NCBI GenBank assembly: GCA_009692425.1
Contig: SHZF01000007.1
Span: forward strand, 62,001 to 126,000
DNA from: Myxococcales bacterium
GTDB lineage: Bacteria > Myxococcota_A > UBA9042
Reading direction: 5' to 3'
DNA length: 64,000 nt
Each line of letters begins with the position of its first letter. Position 1 is the stretch's first letter. The notes below the pieces were generated by a model that ran no database searches, was not told the DNA's origin, and saw only the letters and a program-made list of their open reading frames with translations. Shown here one piece after another: positions 47,806 through 56,240 of this stretch. A program made the translations under genes and the position numbers.

Positions 47806-49302
47806 TCACGGCACCGCACACGCTGCCGCGCAAAGTTTGGATTTGCAGGAGTCGCTCGCGCACTCGTCGCCGCTTGTGCACGCCTTGCCCGCGTCCTTGC
47901 GCGCGCCGCACACCTGGGTCGTCGCGTCGCACGTGAACGGCGCGGCGCAGTCCTTGTCGCACGGCTTGCCGGCACCGGGCGGCAGAGCACACGCTTTTGT
48001 CGCCGCGTCGCACGTCAAGTAGGGGCCGCACGCCAACGTAACCTCGCATGCCGCGCCCACCGGCGGCGGATCGACGCACACCTTCGTCACGGTGTCGCAC
48101 AGGAAGCCGATCTTGCAGATGCGCGTGACATTGACGGGCGGCGGTCCGCTCGGCTCGCCGCCGCCGTCCACGCCTGCATCGGCACTCGCGCTCGGGCCGG
48201 CCTCTGAACCGGCGTCCTTCGTGCTGCTCGCCGCATCCGTTGCAACGGGTCGCCGGGCCGCACCGCCGCCGCTGGCCGTCGAGCCTGACGACTCGCCGGA
48301 CAGCGCGCCAACGCACGGGCTGCCCTTGCCGACGTAGGCGGTGGCGGACTTCAGCGTGCACACGAAGGCGTTGGTCTCCTTGTCGAGCTTGCATGACGTC
48401 GATGGGTTGCTGAACCCTTCGCTGGGTGCCACGCCCGCCAGCGCCTTGAGCTGGTCCATCGTGTGGCAGGTGCCGGAGACACACTGGGCACCAGATGGGC
48501 ACTCGAGGCCGGTCTTGCAGGCACCCCCGGCGGCGACCCGCACCGTGCAGACCTTGGCAGCGGAACAGTATTGGCTGGCATCGCAGGAGAGTTCCATGTC
48601 GCACGCTTCGCCGGCCTTGGGCGGTACTGCGCAGACCTTGCCGTCCTTGCAGGTCAGCCCCGCCGCGCACTTGGCCGTGTCACACGACTCTCCCGCCTTG
48701 GCATAGACCGTGCATTTGCCAACCTGGCACTGGCCGCCCACGCCCGCCTTGTCGCAGAAGCCAGCGGGTTTGCACTCCGTGGAATCGACGCAAGGGTCGC
48801 CGAGCTTGCGACCGCCCGTGGCGAAGTCGGCACACGCCGCTGGCGACTGCGTCAGGCACATCGAGCCGATCGCCGAATAGCAGGCCGTGAACTTGGCCTG
48901 GTCGATCTTCACGGTCCCCTTCTTCACCATCTCGATCGCCGGCCCGACGCTCGCGATGCAATCCGCGACGTTCCGCTGCGTGGCCTTCAGTGCCAGGCAC
49001 GCCACTTTCGTGGCCGCCTTCTTGCACGCGACCTGACCGCCGCAGTTGGCGTCCATGAGTGCCAGGCACAAGCCTTCGGCCGTCTGCGTCGCCGTCGCGA
49101 GGTTCGCACTCACCGGCAACGGGCTGTTCGGGTTCGACGCCGGCACGTTCGCGGGCGGCGTCCCGGTACCGGCTCCCGGCCCGGCGCCGCCGCCGTTGGT
49201 GCCACCGCCCGCGCCCGCGGGGGCGTTCGTGCAAGCGATCAGGCTGGCGGGGATCACGAGCAGCGCCAGGAACGCGCGGGCAAAAGTGCAGGAACCGAAC
49301 AT
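47806..49302 (-). CDS. Cys-rich lipoprotein
   Basis: The protein has 498 residues. ATG 49302 has GGGAGG six bases upstream, and the lipobox is 'ASLIACTNA'. A Gly-rich stalk leads to a Cys-paired helical domain (about 70-165: 'LCLALMDANCGGQVACKKAATKVACLALK' split). Cys-rich repeats of the type 'G-x-x-C-D-x-x-x-x-C-x-x-G-x-x-C-x-x-G-x-C' follow, interrupted by an Ala/Ser/Gly/Asp-rich linker (about 355-410). The repeats resemble those of the 964-residue protein but are shorter. Surface location is inferred. It lies in the middle of the leftward cluster. Confidence 0.7.
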   Translation of the reverse strand: MFGSCTFARAFLALLVIPASLIACTNAPAGAGGGTNGGGAGPGAGTGTPPANVPASNPNSPLPVSANLATATQTAEGLCLALMDANCGGQVACKKAATKVACLALKATQRNVADCIASVGPAIEMVKKGTVKIDQAKFTACYSAIGSMCLTQSPAACADFATGGRKLGDPCVDSTECKPAGFCDKAGVGGQCQVGKCTVYAKAGESCDTAKCAAGLTCKDGKVCAVPPKAGEACDMELSCDASQYCSAAKVCTVRVAAGGACKTGLECPSGAQCVSGTCHTMDQLKALAGVAPSEGFSNPSTSCKLDKETNAFVCTLKSATAYVGKGSPCVGALSGESSGSTASGGGAARRPVATDAASSTKDAGSEAGPSASADAGVDGGGEPSGPPPVNVTRICKIGFLCDTVTKVCVDPPPVGAACEVTLACGPYLTCDAATKACALPPGAGKPCDKDCAAPFTCDATTQVCGARKDAGKACTSGDECASDSCKSKLCAAACAVP

Positions 49303-49367
49303 GATGGACCTCCCAGTCCGACGAGCCTGGGCCGCGAGCACGCAGCACGCAAGGAAGGGTGCGGGCG

Positions 49368-51431
49368 CTACTGCTGCCGCGTCGCGAAGAACGTCGCCTT
49401 GATCTGCTCCGGTTTCGATGCGAACTGCAGGGTCATGTCCCACTGGCATTGGTCGGCCGGCTGCAGCGGGTTGGGCGAGCCGACAAGGTCGATCCAGCCG
49501 TCATCGTCCGCGTCGAAGATCGGACACTTGTCGGTGCCGAGCAGCAGGCCCTTGCCAGAGTTGGGGTCGCCCGACTTGAGTTCGAGCCCGGTCAACTGCG
49601 CCTTCAAGAAGCCCACACCGACTGTGATCACCATCTCGCACATGGCGGCGAGGAAGTCGGGCTTGAGCAGCGACTGCTTCCCCGCCAGTTGGGCGCCGAA
49701 CTCTTCGCAGCAGGTGTCCTTGACCAGGCACTTCTTGCCGGCGATGACCGACTTGATCAGTTTCTCGTAGCTATCGACCACGGGGCCGGTCGGGTTCTTG
49801 GGGTCGAACGTGATCGCCGGCAGCACCTGCTTCTCGATGAGGTAGCTGACCAGCGCGCCCCATTTCACGTCGAGCGCGTGCTTGCCGATCTTGATCTCCC
49901 ACTTGGCGGCGTCGCGCCACAGGTCGAACGAGCCCACGATCGCGTTGGACTGGAACTTGTCGATGTCGAACGTCACCTTGCCGCAGTTCGCATCTGCGGG
50001 CTTGCAACCCTTGCCGAGCGACCACTTGTAGGTGATCTTCGTCCACGTCTGCTTCGTCATGGTTTTTGGTACAAAACCCGCAGCATCGGGCTCCTGGTCG
50101 ATCTGCAGCGTGCCGCCGACTTCGAGGTTCGTGAGGATTTCGGCGAGGTCGCCCGCCGTCTGCAGTCCCGCCTGCACGTTCGCCGGCAACAGGCCAACCA
50201 GGATCGCGTTGAGGAATTCGACGATGATCCCACCGAACGGCGACTGCAACTGGTTGATGTTCGGTTTCTTCGCATCCTGGAAGATGTTCTTGCACAGGCT
50301 TTCGAGGCTGCCCTGGCTCAGCTTGCAGGCGAGCGCAAAGATGCCGGCGACGGGCTTCTTCACGATGTCGAGGATGGCCGCCACCACGATCTCGACGCCA
50401 TCGGGCAACACGCTGACGAGGTTGAGGTAGGTCGTCAGATCGTAGGTGCCCTTGAGGCGCGGCGGGATGTCCTTGACGTCGACCGTGACGGCTTCGCCCT
50501 GCAGCGTCTTCGTCTTGGGGTCCCACCACACCTGTGCGCCGCTGTCGACGCAGCCGAACGCCACCGCCTTGCCCGTCAGCGAACTCATGCCGACGGGCCA
50601 CGCCACGCCGACGACGGTGAATGCAACCGGTGCGCCACTCTGCGGCAGCGTGGCAGCGAAGTTGGGGTAGCTGATCGTCCACGGCTTGTCCCATTTCAGC
50701 GCCGGGCTGGTCCAGGCGGCTGGCGGCAGCGCGTCGAGGTCGAGGCTGGCGCACACAGGGGCGCCGGCCGCGTCCTGCTTGGTCAGGCGCGCCTTGATGT
50801 CGCCGAACTCCGCCATCGACTTGGACCCCACATAGTGCAGCGTGATCGCGAGCGGCCCCTTGGCCTTGGAGCCCACCTGGATCGCGAATGCCAACGCGGG
50901 GACTGCGGGCTCGGCTGGCACGTGGGCCGTCACGCTCCACTGACCGAGGCCGAGGCCGACCTTCACTTCGGTGACGGCGAGGCCCTTGTCGTCGGTCATC
51001 ACGTTTTCGAGCAGCAGTTGGCCAAGGGATGCCGCCGGGTCCTGGGCGGCGAACTGGACCGCGACGTCGGCGACCGGTTGGCCGTCTCTCAGGTAGCGCA
51101 CGGCAAGCTTGCGCTGTGTGTTCTGCGTCATGAGCAGCGCGCATACCGGCGGCTCGCAGGGCTGGCCGGAGCCGTCGTCTTTTGCGGTCGCGAAAAGCAG
51201 CACCGGCCCCAGCGACCCGCCGTCCGCAGCGGCACCGCCCGCGCCATCGCCGCCAACCGCCCCGTCCGCCGACGCCGCGCCCGGGGTCCCGCCGTCGAAA
51301 GTGCCGTGGCCATCGACCGCGTTCTTCGCGTCGGGGTACGCGAGTGACCCCACCGTGATGCTATCGCTGCAGGCAGCGAGTGCCCCACAGGCGGTGGCGA
51401 GCAGGAACGAACTCCGGTGGCGAGCGGTCAT
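49368..51431 (-). CDS. Lipoprotein with Ig-like (Big_1-type) N-domain
   Basis: The protein has 687 residues from ATG 51431 (GGAGAG about seven bases upstream). The lipobox is 'GALAACSDS', followed by a D/G/A stalk. A domain at about 95-190 with 'RKLAVRYLRDGQPVADVAVQFA' and 'MTDDKGLAVTEVKVGLGLGQWSVTAHV' matches the pattern of bacterial Ig-like Big_1 domains (free parameter gains a value that later decays in form). A larger domain (about 350-660) of unknown family has amphipathic helices around 'ILDIVKKPVAGIFALACKLSQG' and paired Cys in 'CLVKDTCCEEFG'. It ends with a Ca-loop-like 'FDADDDGWIDLVG' (about 640-652). Function unknown; surface role inferred from context. Confidence 0.6.
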   Translation of the reverse strand: MTARHRSSFLLATACGALAACSDSITVGSLAYPDAKNAVDGHGTFDGGTPGAASADGAVGGDGAGGAAADGGSLGPVLLFATAKDDGSGQPCEPPVCALLMTQNTQRKLAVRYLRDGQPVADVAVQFAAQDPAASLGQLLLENVMTDDKGLAVTEVKVGLGLGQWSVTAHVPAEPAVPALAFAIQVGSKAKGPLAITLHYVGSKSMAEFGDIKARLTKQDAAGAPVCASLDLDALPPAAWTSPALKWDKPWTISYPNFAATLPQSGAPVAFTVVGVAWPVGMSSLTGKAVAFGCVDSGAQVWWDPKTKTLQGEAVTVDVKDIPPRLKGTYDLTTYLNLVSVLPDGVEIVVAAILDIVKKPVAGIFALACKLSQGSLESLCKNIFQDAKKPNINQLQSPFGGIIVEFLNAILVGLLPANVQAGLQTAGDLAEILTNLEVGGTLQIDQEPDAAGFVPKTMTKQTWTKITYKWSLGKGCKPADANCGKVTFDIDKFQSNAIVGSFDLWRDAAKWEIKIGKHALDVKWGALVSYLIEKQVLPAITFDPKNPTGPVVDSYEKLIKSVIAGKKCLVKDTCCEEFGAQLAGKQSLLKPDFLAAMCEMVITVGVGFLKAQLTGLELKSGDPNSGKGLLLGTDKCPIFDADDDGWIDLVGSPNPLQPADQCQWDMTLQFASKPEQIKATFFATRQQ

Positions 51432-51447
51432 CGGCAGACTCTCCGGC

Positions 51448-54210
51448 CTACAGCGGCGTGAACTGCAGCAGCGTGCCGATGTCGCCAGCGACGAGGGCGT
51501 GCTTGCCCTGCACGGCCACTCCAAAGAGCGTGGCGATCGTGTTGGGGTGGAGTTCCTTGAACTGCGTGCCGTCGAACAGGTAGGCCATGCCCTGGGTGCC
51601 CGTGAACACGATCTTCGTGTGCGACCAGCCGGCGATCGAGCGGAACGTGCGCGGCTCGCTCTCCAGGATCGGCGTGTAGGTCCAGGCCTTGCCGTCCCAG
51701 TGGATGAGCACGCCCTTGCCCTTCTCATCCGGCTCGCCAGCGGCCCAAATATCGTCGGGCTTGCCACCCCACACCGCGTGCAGCGTGGTCTTGACCATGT
51801 AGGGCTTCTGGTCTGGGTCCGGCTGGTACGGCTCGATGGGCACCACGGTGAAGCTGCCGCCGGTCGAGTGTGCCACCAGGCCGCCGTCGCCGACGGCCCA
51901 CACGTCGTTCTTCGCGATGCCCCACACGGCGCGCAGGGAGCCCACGACGGGCGCACCGATCTGCGTCCACGCGGCGCCGTCCCAGCGCAGCACGACGCCG
52001 CCGACGCCGACCGCGTAGACCTCGGTGGCCGACCGGCCCCACATGCCAAGGAAGTCGGTATTCTTGGGCACCTTCATGTTGAGCCACGTGGTGCCGTCGT
52101 ACTGGATGATGCTGCCGACGAGGCCAGCGGCGAACACGGCGGTCTTGCTGGCCGCCCATACCGCGCGCAGGTTGACGGTGGTCGAGGTCTTGACCTCCTC
52201 CCAGTCCACGCCGGTGAAGTGGTGCATCAATCCGCCGTCGGCCGCGGCCCAGACGTCGTCGGCGGCCAGCGCGTGCACGGCGTACAGCGAGCCGAAGCCG
52301 GCGATCTGCGGCTGGAAATTCCACGCGCCATTCTTGCGCCACGCCACGAGCCCTGGGTAGCCGACCGCCACCGCCCCGCCGCCGGGCACCGCCGCCACCG
52401 CACTCAACGAACCCGAAGCCGCCGCCTTCAGCGTCCACAACTGACCCGGCGCGCGCTCCCACACCTGGTTGCCGGCGACCGCGACGAAGGTGCCGTCTTC
52501 GAGACCGGCAACGCCCTTCCACTGGGGCGTCGCGGCCGCGCCGACCACGGGAGTCCACGTCGCGCCCGACCACTCGAGCAGGGCGCCGTCGCCAACCGCG
52601 ACCGCCTCCCACGAGCCGTCGGTGACCTTGCGCACCGCGACCGCCCGCAGCGCCTTGGTGGTGCCGGACGGCATCGGACCCAAGCCCACCGCGTCGATCT
52701 TGCCGACCACGCCGCCCTTGCCGACCGCGAAGGCGGGCCCATCTGGCGTGCCGCCGATGCCGTAGAGGTCTTGGGGCGGCGCGCCTCCGGACACGAGGCC
52801 CCAGGCCTTGCCGTCCCAATGGGCCACGGCGCCATCGGCACCGACCGCCCACGCGTCGTCGTCGGCGGCGACCCACGTGCCGAAGAACGTTGCCGCCGTC
52901 AGCCCCTTGCCCGTCGCCTGGCCGGCGCCGCACACCGTGGTGACGAGCACGTCGTCAAGGTAGACGCCTTCGCCCGTGTTGTTGAAGCTGGTCGAGGAAT
53001 CGAAGGCGAACTCCACCTTGACCTTCTGGCCCGCGAACTTCGTCAGGTCGATGGTCTGCACCTGGAACGCGCCGTTCGTCGTGCCCGTCGGCTGCACCTT
53101 GGACTTCTGCCACAGCACCTGTTTGACGCCGACCGCGGGCACCACGGCGACGTTGAGCTGGTCCAACGACGGATCGACGTCGAGCAACAACTGGAACGAG
53201 AGCGTGGCCTGAGCGGCCTTGGGCACAAGGAACTCGCCCGACGTCAGCGTCGCCGCTACGGGTTTGCCGTTGTCGAAGGTCGGACACTTCGCCGCCGGCG
53301 CATCGGCACACGGGACCTCGGGCAGGCCGAAATACGCGGCGTTCGGCGGGCTCGTGTGGCGCGGCTTGCCGTTCTTGCCGACCACGGCTGCGGCGTTCCA
53401 CACGATGCCGCCTTGGCCGTTGACGGCGGCGGTGTCCTTGACGGCCCAGGCGCCGAGGCCCTTGTCGAACGAGTCGGCAAACGCCGACCCGCCGCAGCAG
53501 TTCGCGGCCCCCGATGGCGCATACAGGCACAGGCCCGACTCGCACACGTCGGTCGTGCAGGCGTCGCTGTCGTTGCAGTCGGCGGGCTTCTGGCAGGCGC
53601 CGGGCGGGGTCCACAACTGGCCCACGGCGCCGGCCTTGCCGAACGCGTGCACGACCGTGCCCGCCATGCCGACCGCCACGGCATAGCCACCGCCCGGGCT
53701 GGCCGAGATCGCATTCAGACTGGGAAAGTGGCCGGTCTCGTACACCTTCCAATCCACGCCGTCGTGGCCGGTGACGGTGCCACCGGTGCCGGCGGCGAGC
53801 ACGCGCGTCGGCCCGTCGGCCCAGACGCCGTGATAGCTCGTGTTCGGGATGCCGGGCAGCTTGATCTGCGTCCACAGGCCGACCGGTTGGGGGCCGACGG
53901 GCACGTCCTTCGTGTCTTTCGGCGTCGCGAGGTCGGTCGTGGCAGCGCTGCCGTCGGCCGTCGTGAGGTCGCTGGGGCTGCTATCCTTGACGCCGGCGTC
54001 CGGCGGCGCGGCACTCGTGTCGGCGAGCGCACCGCTGTCGGGCAGGGCGCCCGCGAGACCTCCGCCGTCAAGTCCGTCGCCCGCATCGGGAGCCGCGGAC
54101 GCCGCATCGAAGTTGGCGCAGGCGGCGAAGTTTGCACTTGCGGCCGCCAGTACCAGCCCGGTGACGGCCGCGCGCAGCCCGGCGATCGGGAGGCAAGCAC
54201 TCGACTTCAT
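51448..54210 (-). CDS. Beta-propeller lipoprotein with Cys knot and jelly-roll-like domain
   Basis: The protein has 920 residues. ATG 54210 overlaps the preceding stop by four bases. The lipobox is 'NFAACANFD', followed by a D/A-rich stalk (about 35-105). A first propeller-like segment (105-205) precedes a Cys cluster (about 205-245) and a jelly-roll-like domain ('FDKGLGAWAVKDTAAV' to 'GVYLDDVLVTTVC'). The remaining half is repeats of about 45 residues of the type 'V-W-G-x-x-x-x-D-V-W-A-V-G-x-x-G-x-V-x-H-W-D-G-x-x-W', for example 'VWAAADGGLMHHFTGVDW' and 'VWAVGDGGLVAHST'. Repeats imply one or two propellers. Function is unknown; related repeats occur in the next two genes. Confidence 0.7.
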   Translation of the reverse strand: MKSSACLPIAGLRAAVTGLVLAAASANFAACANFDAASAAPDAGDGLDGGGLAGALPDSGALADTSAAPPDAGVKDSSPSDLTTADGSAATTDLATPKDTKDVPVGPQPVGLWTQIKLPGIPNTSYHGVWADGPTRVLAAGTGGTVTGHDGVDWKVYETGHFPSLNAISASPGGGYAVAVGMAGTVVHAFGKAGAVGQLWTPPGACQKPADCNDSDACTTDVCESGLCLYAPSGAANCCGGSAFADSFDKGLGAWAVKDTAAVNGQGGIVWNAAAVVGKNGKPRHTSPPNAAYFGLPEVPCADAPAAKCPTFDNGKPVAATLTSGEFLVPKAAQATLSFQLLLDVDPSLDQLNVAVVPAVGVKQVLWQKSKVQPTGTTNGAFQVQTIDLTKFAGQKVKVEFAFDSSTSFNNTGEGVYLDDVLVTTVCGAGQATGKGLTAATFFGTWVAADDDAWAVGADGAVAHWDGKAWGLVSGGAPPQDLYGIGGTPDGPAFAVGKGGVVGKIDAVGLGPMPSGTTKALRAVAVRKVTDGSWEAVAVGDGALLEWSGATWTPVVGAAATPQWKGVAGLEDGTFVAVAGNQVWERAPGQLWTLKAAASGSLSAVAAVPGGGAVAVGYPGLVAWRKNGAWNFQPQIAGFGSLYAVHALAADDVWAAADGGLMHHFTGVDWEEVKTSTTVNLRAVWAASKTAVFAAGLVGSIIQYDGTTWLNMKVPKNTDFLGMWGRSATEVYAVGVGGVVLRWDGAAWTQIGAPVVGSLRAVWGIAKNDVWAVGDGGLVAHSTGGSFTVVPIEPYQPDPDQKPYMVKTTLHAVWGGKPDDIWAAGEPDEKGKGVLIHWDGKAWTYTPILESEPRTFRSIAGWSHTKIVFTGTQGMAYLFDGTQFKELHPNTIATLFGVAVQGKHALVAGDIGTLLQFTPL

Positions 54211-56219
54211 GGCAGCTTCTCCGCGACCTGGAACACGCCACCCTTCATGCCGACCGCAACCGTGCCCTTGGGCGACGCAGCGACGCCGTGCAGGCGGTTG
54301 CCGACCTTGCCGTCGAGGCGCACGAACCCGCCGCCCGGTTTGCCGACGACGACCGCACCCGCGTAGCCGACCGCGATCAGTGTGCCATCGGCGCGCCGCG
54401 TCAGGCCGTAGAGGAACAGCGCGTCGGGCGCCTCGAACACGGTCTTCCACCCCGCCGCCGTGCGTGCCATCACGACGCCCCCTTCGCCGACGGCAGCGGC
54501 CTCGTCCGCACTCCATGCCACCACGCGGTACAGTGCGCGCACTTCGTTCGTCTGCTCGGCCGCCCATTTGCCGTCGGCACTGCGCCGCAACACCGTGCCA
54601 GAGTCGCCGGCTGCGTACACGATGCCCGCAGCCTGGGCCACGCTGCGCAGGGCCACGGCGGTGCCGGTCGGCTCGACCTTCCACCCGCCGCCTGTACCAC
54701 CCGCCTGTGCGCTGGCCGCCGTGCGCACGACTGCGAGGCCCGCATCGCCGACGGCGACCCACCCGTCGCCGAGCGGCGCCACCCCGCGCAGGAAGCCGTC
54801 GTGGGCCACGCCCACCACCTTGTCGACGGCAAACGCGCCGCCCGCCGGCCGCCGCACGGCCACGCCGCCCTCGCCGACCGCAACGAGACCCCCATCTTGC
54901 GCCGCCGCGACGTCGAGCAGGGCCGCTGCCGTCACGGGCGCGGCCAGGTCGAAGAAAGGTGCGCCCGCGTCCGCGGCTTCGAGCAGCGTCCCGCCGTCGC
55001 CGCACGCGACGAGGCGTCCATCGGCGAGCGCGGTCACCGCTTGCAGGTCGGCGCCGGTTTCCGCAGGAAAATCCGTCCACTTGTCTTCGCCGCCCGCCGC
55101 GCTGGCCGCCATAATGATGCCGGCGCCCTTATCGCCGACCGCGACCGCCCACGCCTCCTTGTCGGACTTCGCGTGCCCCCAGATCGCGCGAAACGAGGCG
55201 ATCGTCATGTAGGGACCGACGATCGGCACGACGTTCCACTTCGCCGTCAGGTGAAACAGGATGCCCTTGACGCCGATCGCCCACGCATCGTTGTCGCCGC
55301 GCGCCCACACGCCGCTCAGGTCGCGGTCGGGCTCGTCGGGGTCGTTGGCGGGCGTCGCCTCCCACACGCCGGTCTTCGTCGCGGCCAGGAAGCCTTGGTC
55401 GCCCGCCATGAACAACCGCCCACCCGGGCTCGCGTCCAGCGCCCGCAATGCCCGCGCGTTGGCCTTGGGCAGCGCCGTCGCCGACCACGTGCCGCCCGCC
55501 AGCTTGAGCGCCTGCCCGTTGTCGCCGGCCACCCAGACTTGGCCGGGGCCGATCGCCCGCACGGCGCGCAGGTTGAGTTGCGAATTCGTCGCCTCTTTTT
55601 TCCACACGCCGTCGCTGTCGAGTCGCACGACCACGCCGGCGTCCGCCACCACGTACACCGGGCCGCCGGCCAGGGCATGGACAGCGTGCCAGACCGTACC
55701 GGCGGGCTCCTTGGGCGTGCGGTTTTCGAAGCTGCTGCCGTTCCAGCGCAGCACGACGCCGTCGCCCACCAACCACACGTCGTTCGGCCCGCGGCCCCAC
55801 ACGCCGCGCAGATCCTTGGCGGTTCCGGCGTTGCGCGGCACGAGCGTCTTGCCGTTCCAGTGCAGCGCGCGCCCCTGTTTGCCCACTACCCACACGTCGG
55901 CGGCGTGCGCGCCCCACACCGCGAGCAGGTCTTCGCCGAATTTGAGCGGCCGCGACTGCAGCACGCCGGGTGGCCCGGCATCAGCACTGTCGACGCTGGC
56001 GGCGTCTGGGGACGGGCCGGGATCGACGTCCGGCGCCGTCTCCGCGCCGCCATCTTTCGGGCCTGCCACGTCGCCGACGTCGCCGACGCTGATCGCATCG
56101 GCCTTGCCGCCATCGACGCCCGTGCCCACGTAGGCCGCCGGAGCCGGCTCAGCCGTGCAAGCAGCCAGCAGCAGCGCCGCCAGCCCGCCGGCCCATCTGC
56201 ACCGCACGTCTTGTCGCAA
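54207..56219 (-). CDS. Beta-propeller lipoprotein
   Basis: The protein has 670 residues from TTG 56219, with GGAG about seven bases upstream. The lipobox is 'ALLLAACTAEP', followed by a D/G/A stalk. Residues 85-670 are almost all W-G/D-W-A-V-G repeats ('VWGAHAADVWVVGKQGRALHW', 'VWGRGPNDVWLVGDGVVLRW', 'VWARGDNDAWAIGVKGILFHL'), giving a multi-bladed propeller or two. It overlaps the next gene by four bases. It is probably a sister of that protein after duplication, lacking its jelly-roll domain. Binding partners unknown. Confidence 0.72.
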   Translation of the reverse strand: MRQDVRCRWAGGLAALLLAACTAEPAPAAYVGTGVDGGKADAISVGDVGDVAGPKDGGAETAPDVDPGPSPDAASVDSADAGPPGVLQSRPLKFGEDLLAVWGAHAADVWVVGKQGRALHWNGKTLVPRNAGTAKDLRGVWGRGPNDVWLVGDGVVLRWNGSSFENRTPKEPAGTVWHAVHALAGGPVYVVADAGVVVRLDSDGVWKKEATNSQLNLRAVRAIGPGQVWVAGDNGQALKLAGGTWSATALPKANARALRALDASPGGRLFMAGDQGFLAATKTGVWEATPANDPDEPDRDLSGVWARGDNDAWAIGVKGILFHLTAKWNVVPIVGPYMTIASFRAIWGHAKSDKEAWAVAVGDKGAGIIMAASAAGGEDKWTDFPAETGADLQAVTALADGRLVACGDGGTLLEAADAGAPFFDLAAPVTAAALLDVAAAQDGGLVAVGEGGVAVRRPAGGAFAVDKVVGVAHDGFLRGVAPLGDGWVAVGDAGLAVVRTAASAQAGGTGGGWKVEPTGTAVALRSVAQAAGIVYAAGDSGTVLRRSADGKWAAEQTNEVRALYRVVAWSADEAAAVGEGGVVMARTAAGWKTVFEAPDALFLYGLTRRADGTLIAVGYAGAVVVGKPGGGFVRLDGKVGNRLHGVAASPKGTVAVGMKGGVFQVAEKLP

Positions 56220-56240
56220 GGGAGGTCTCCGGCCGGGCGA

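Noticed and set aside
51109-54366. A 1085-residue plus-strand open frame across the propeller lipoprotein
   Set aside because: It is a shadow of the propeller repeats, with no start signal and no recognisable domain.
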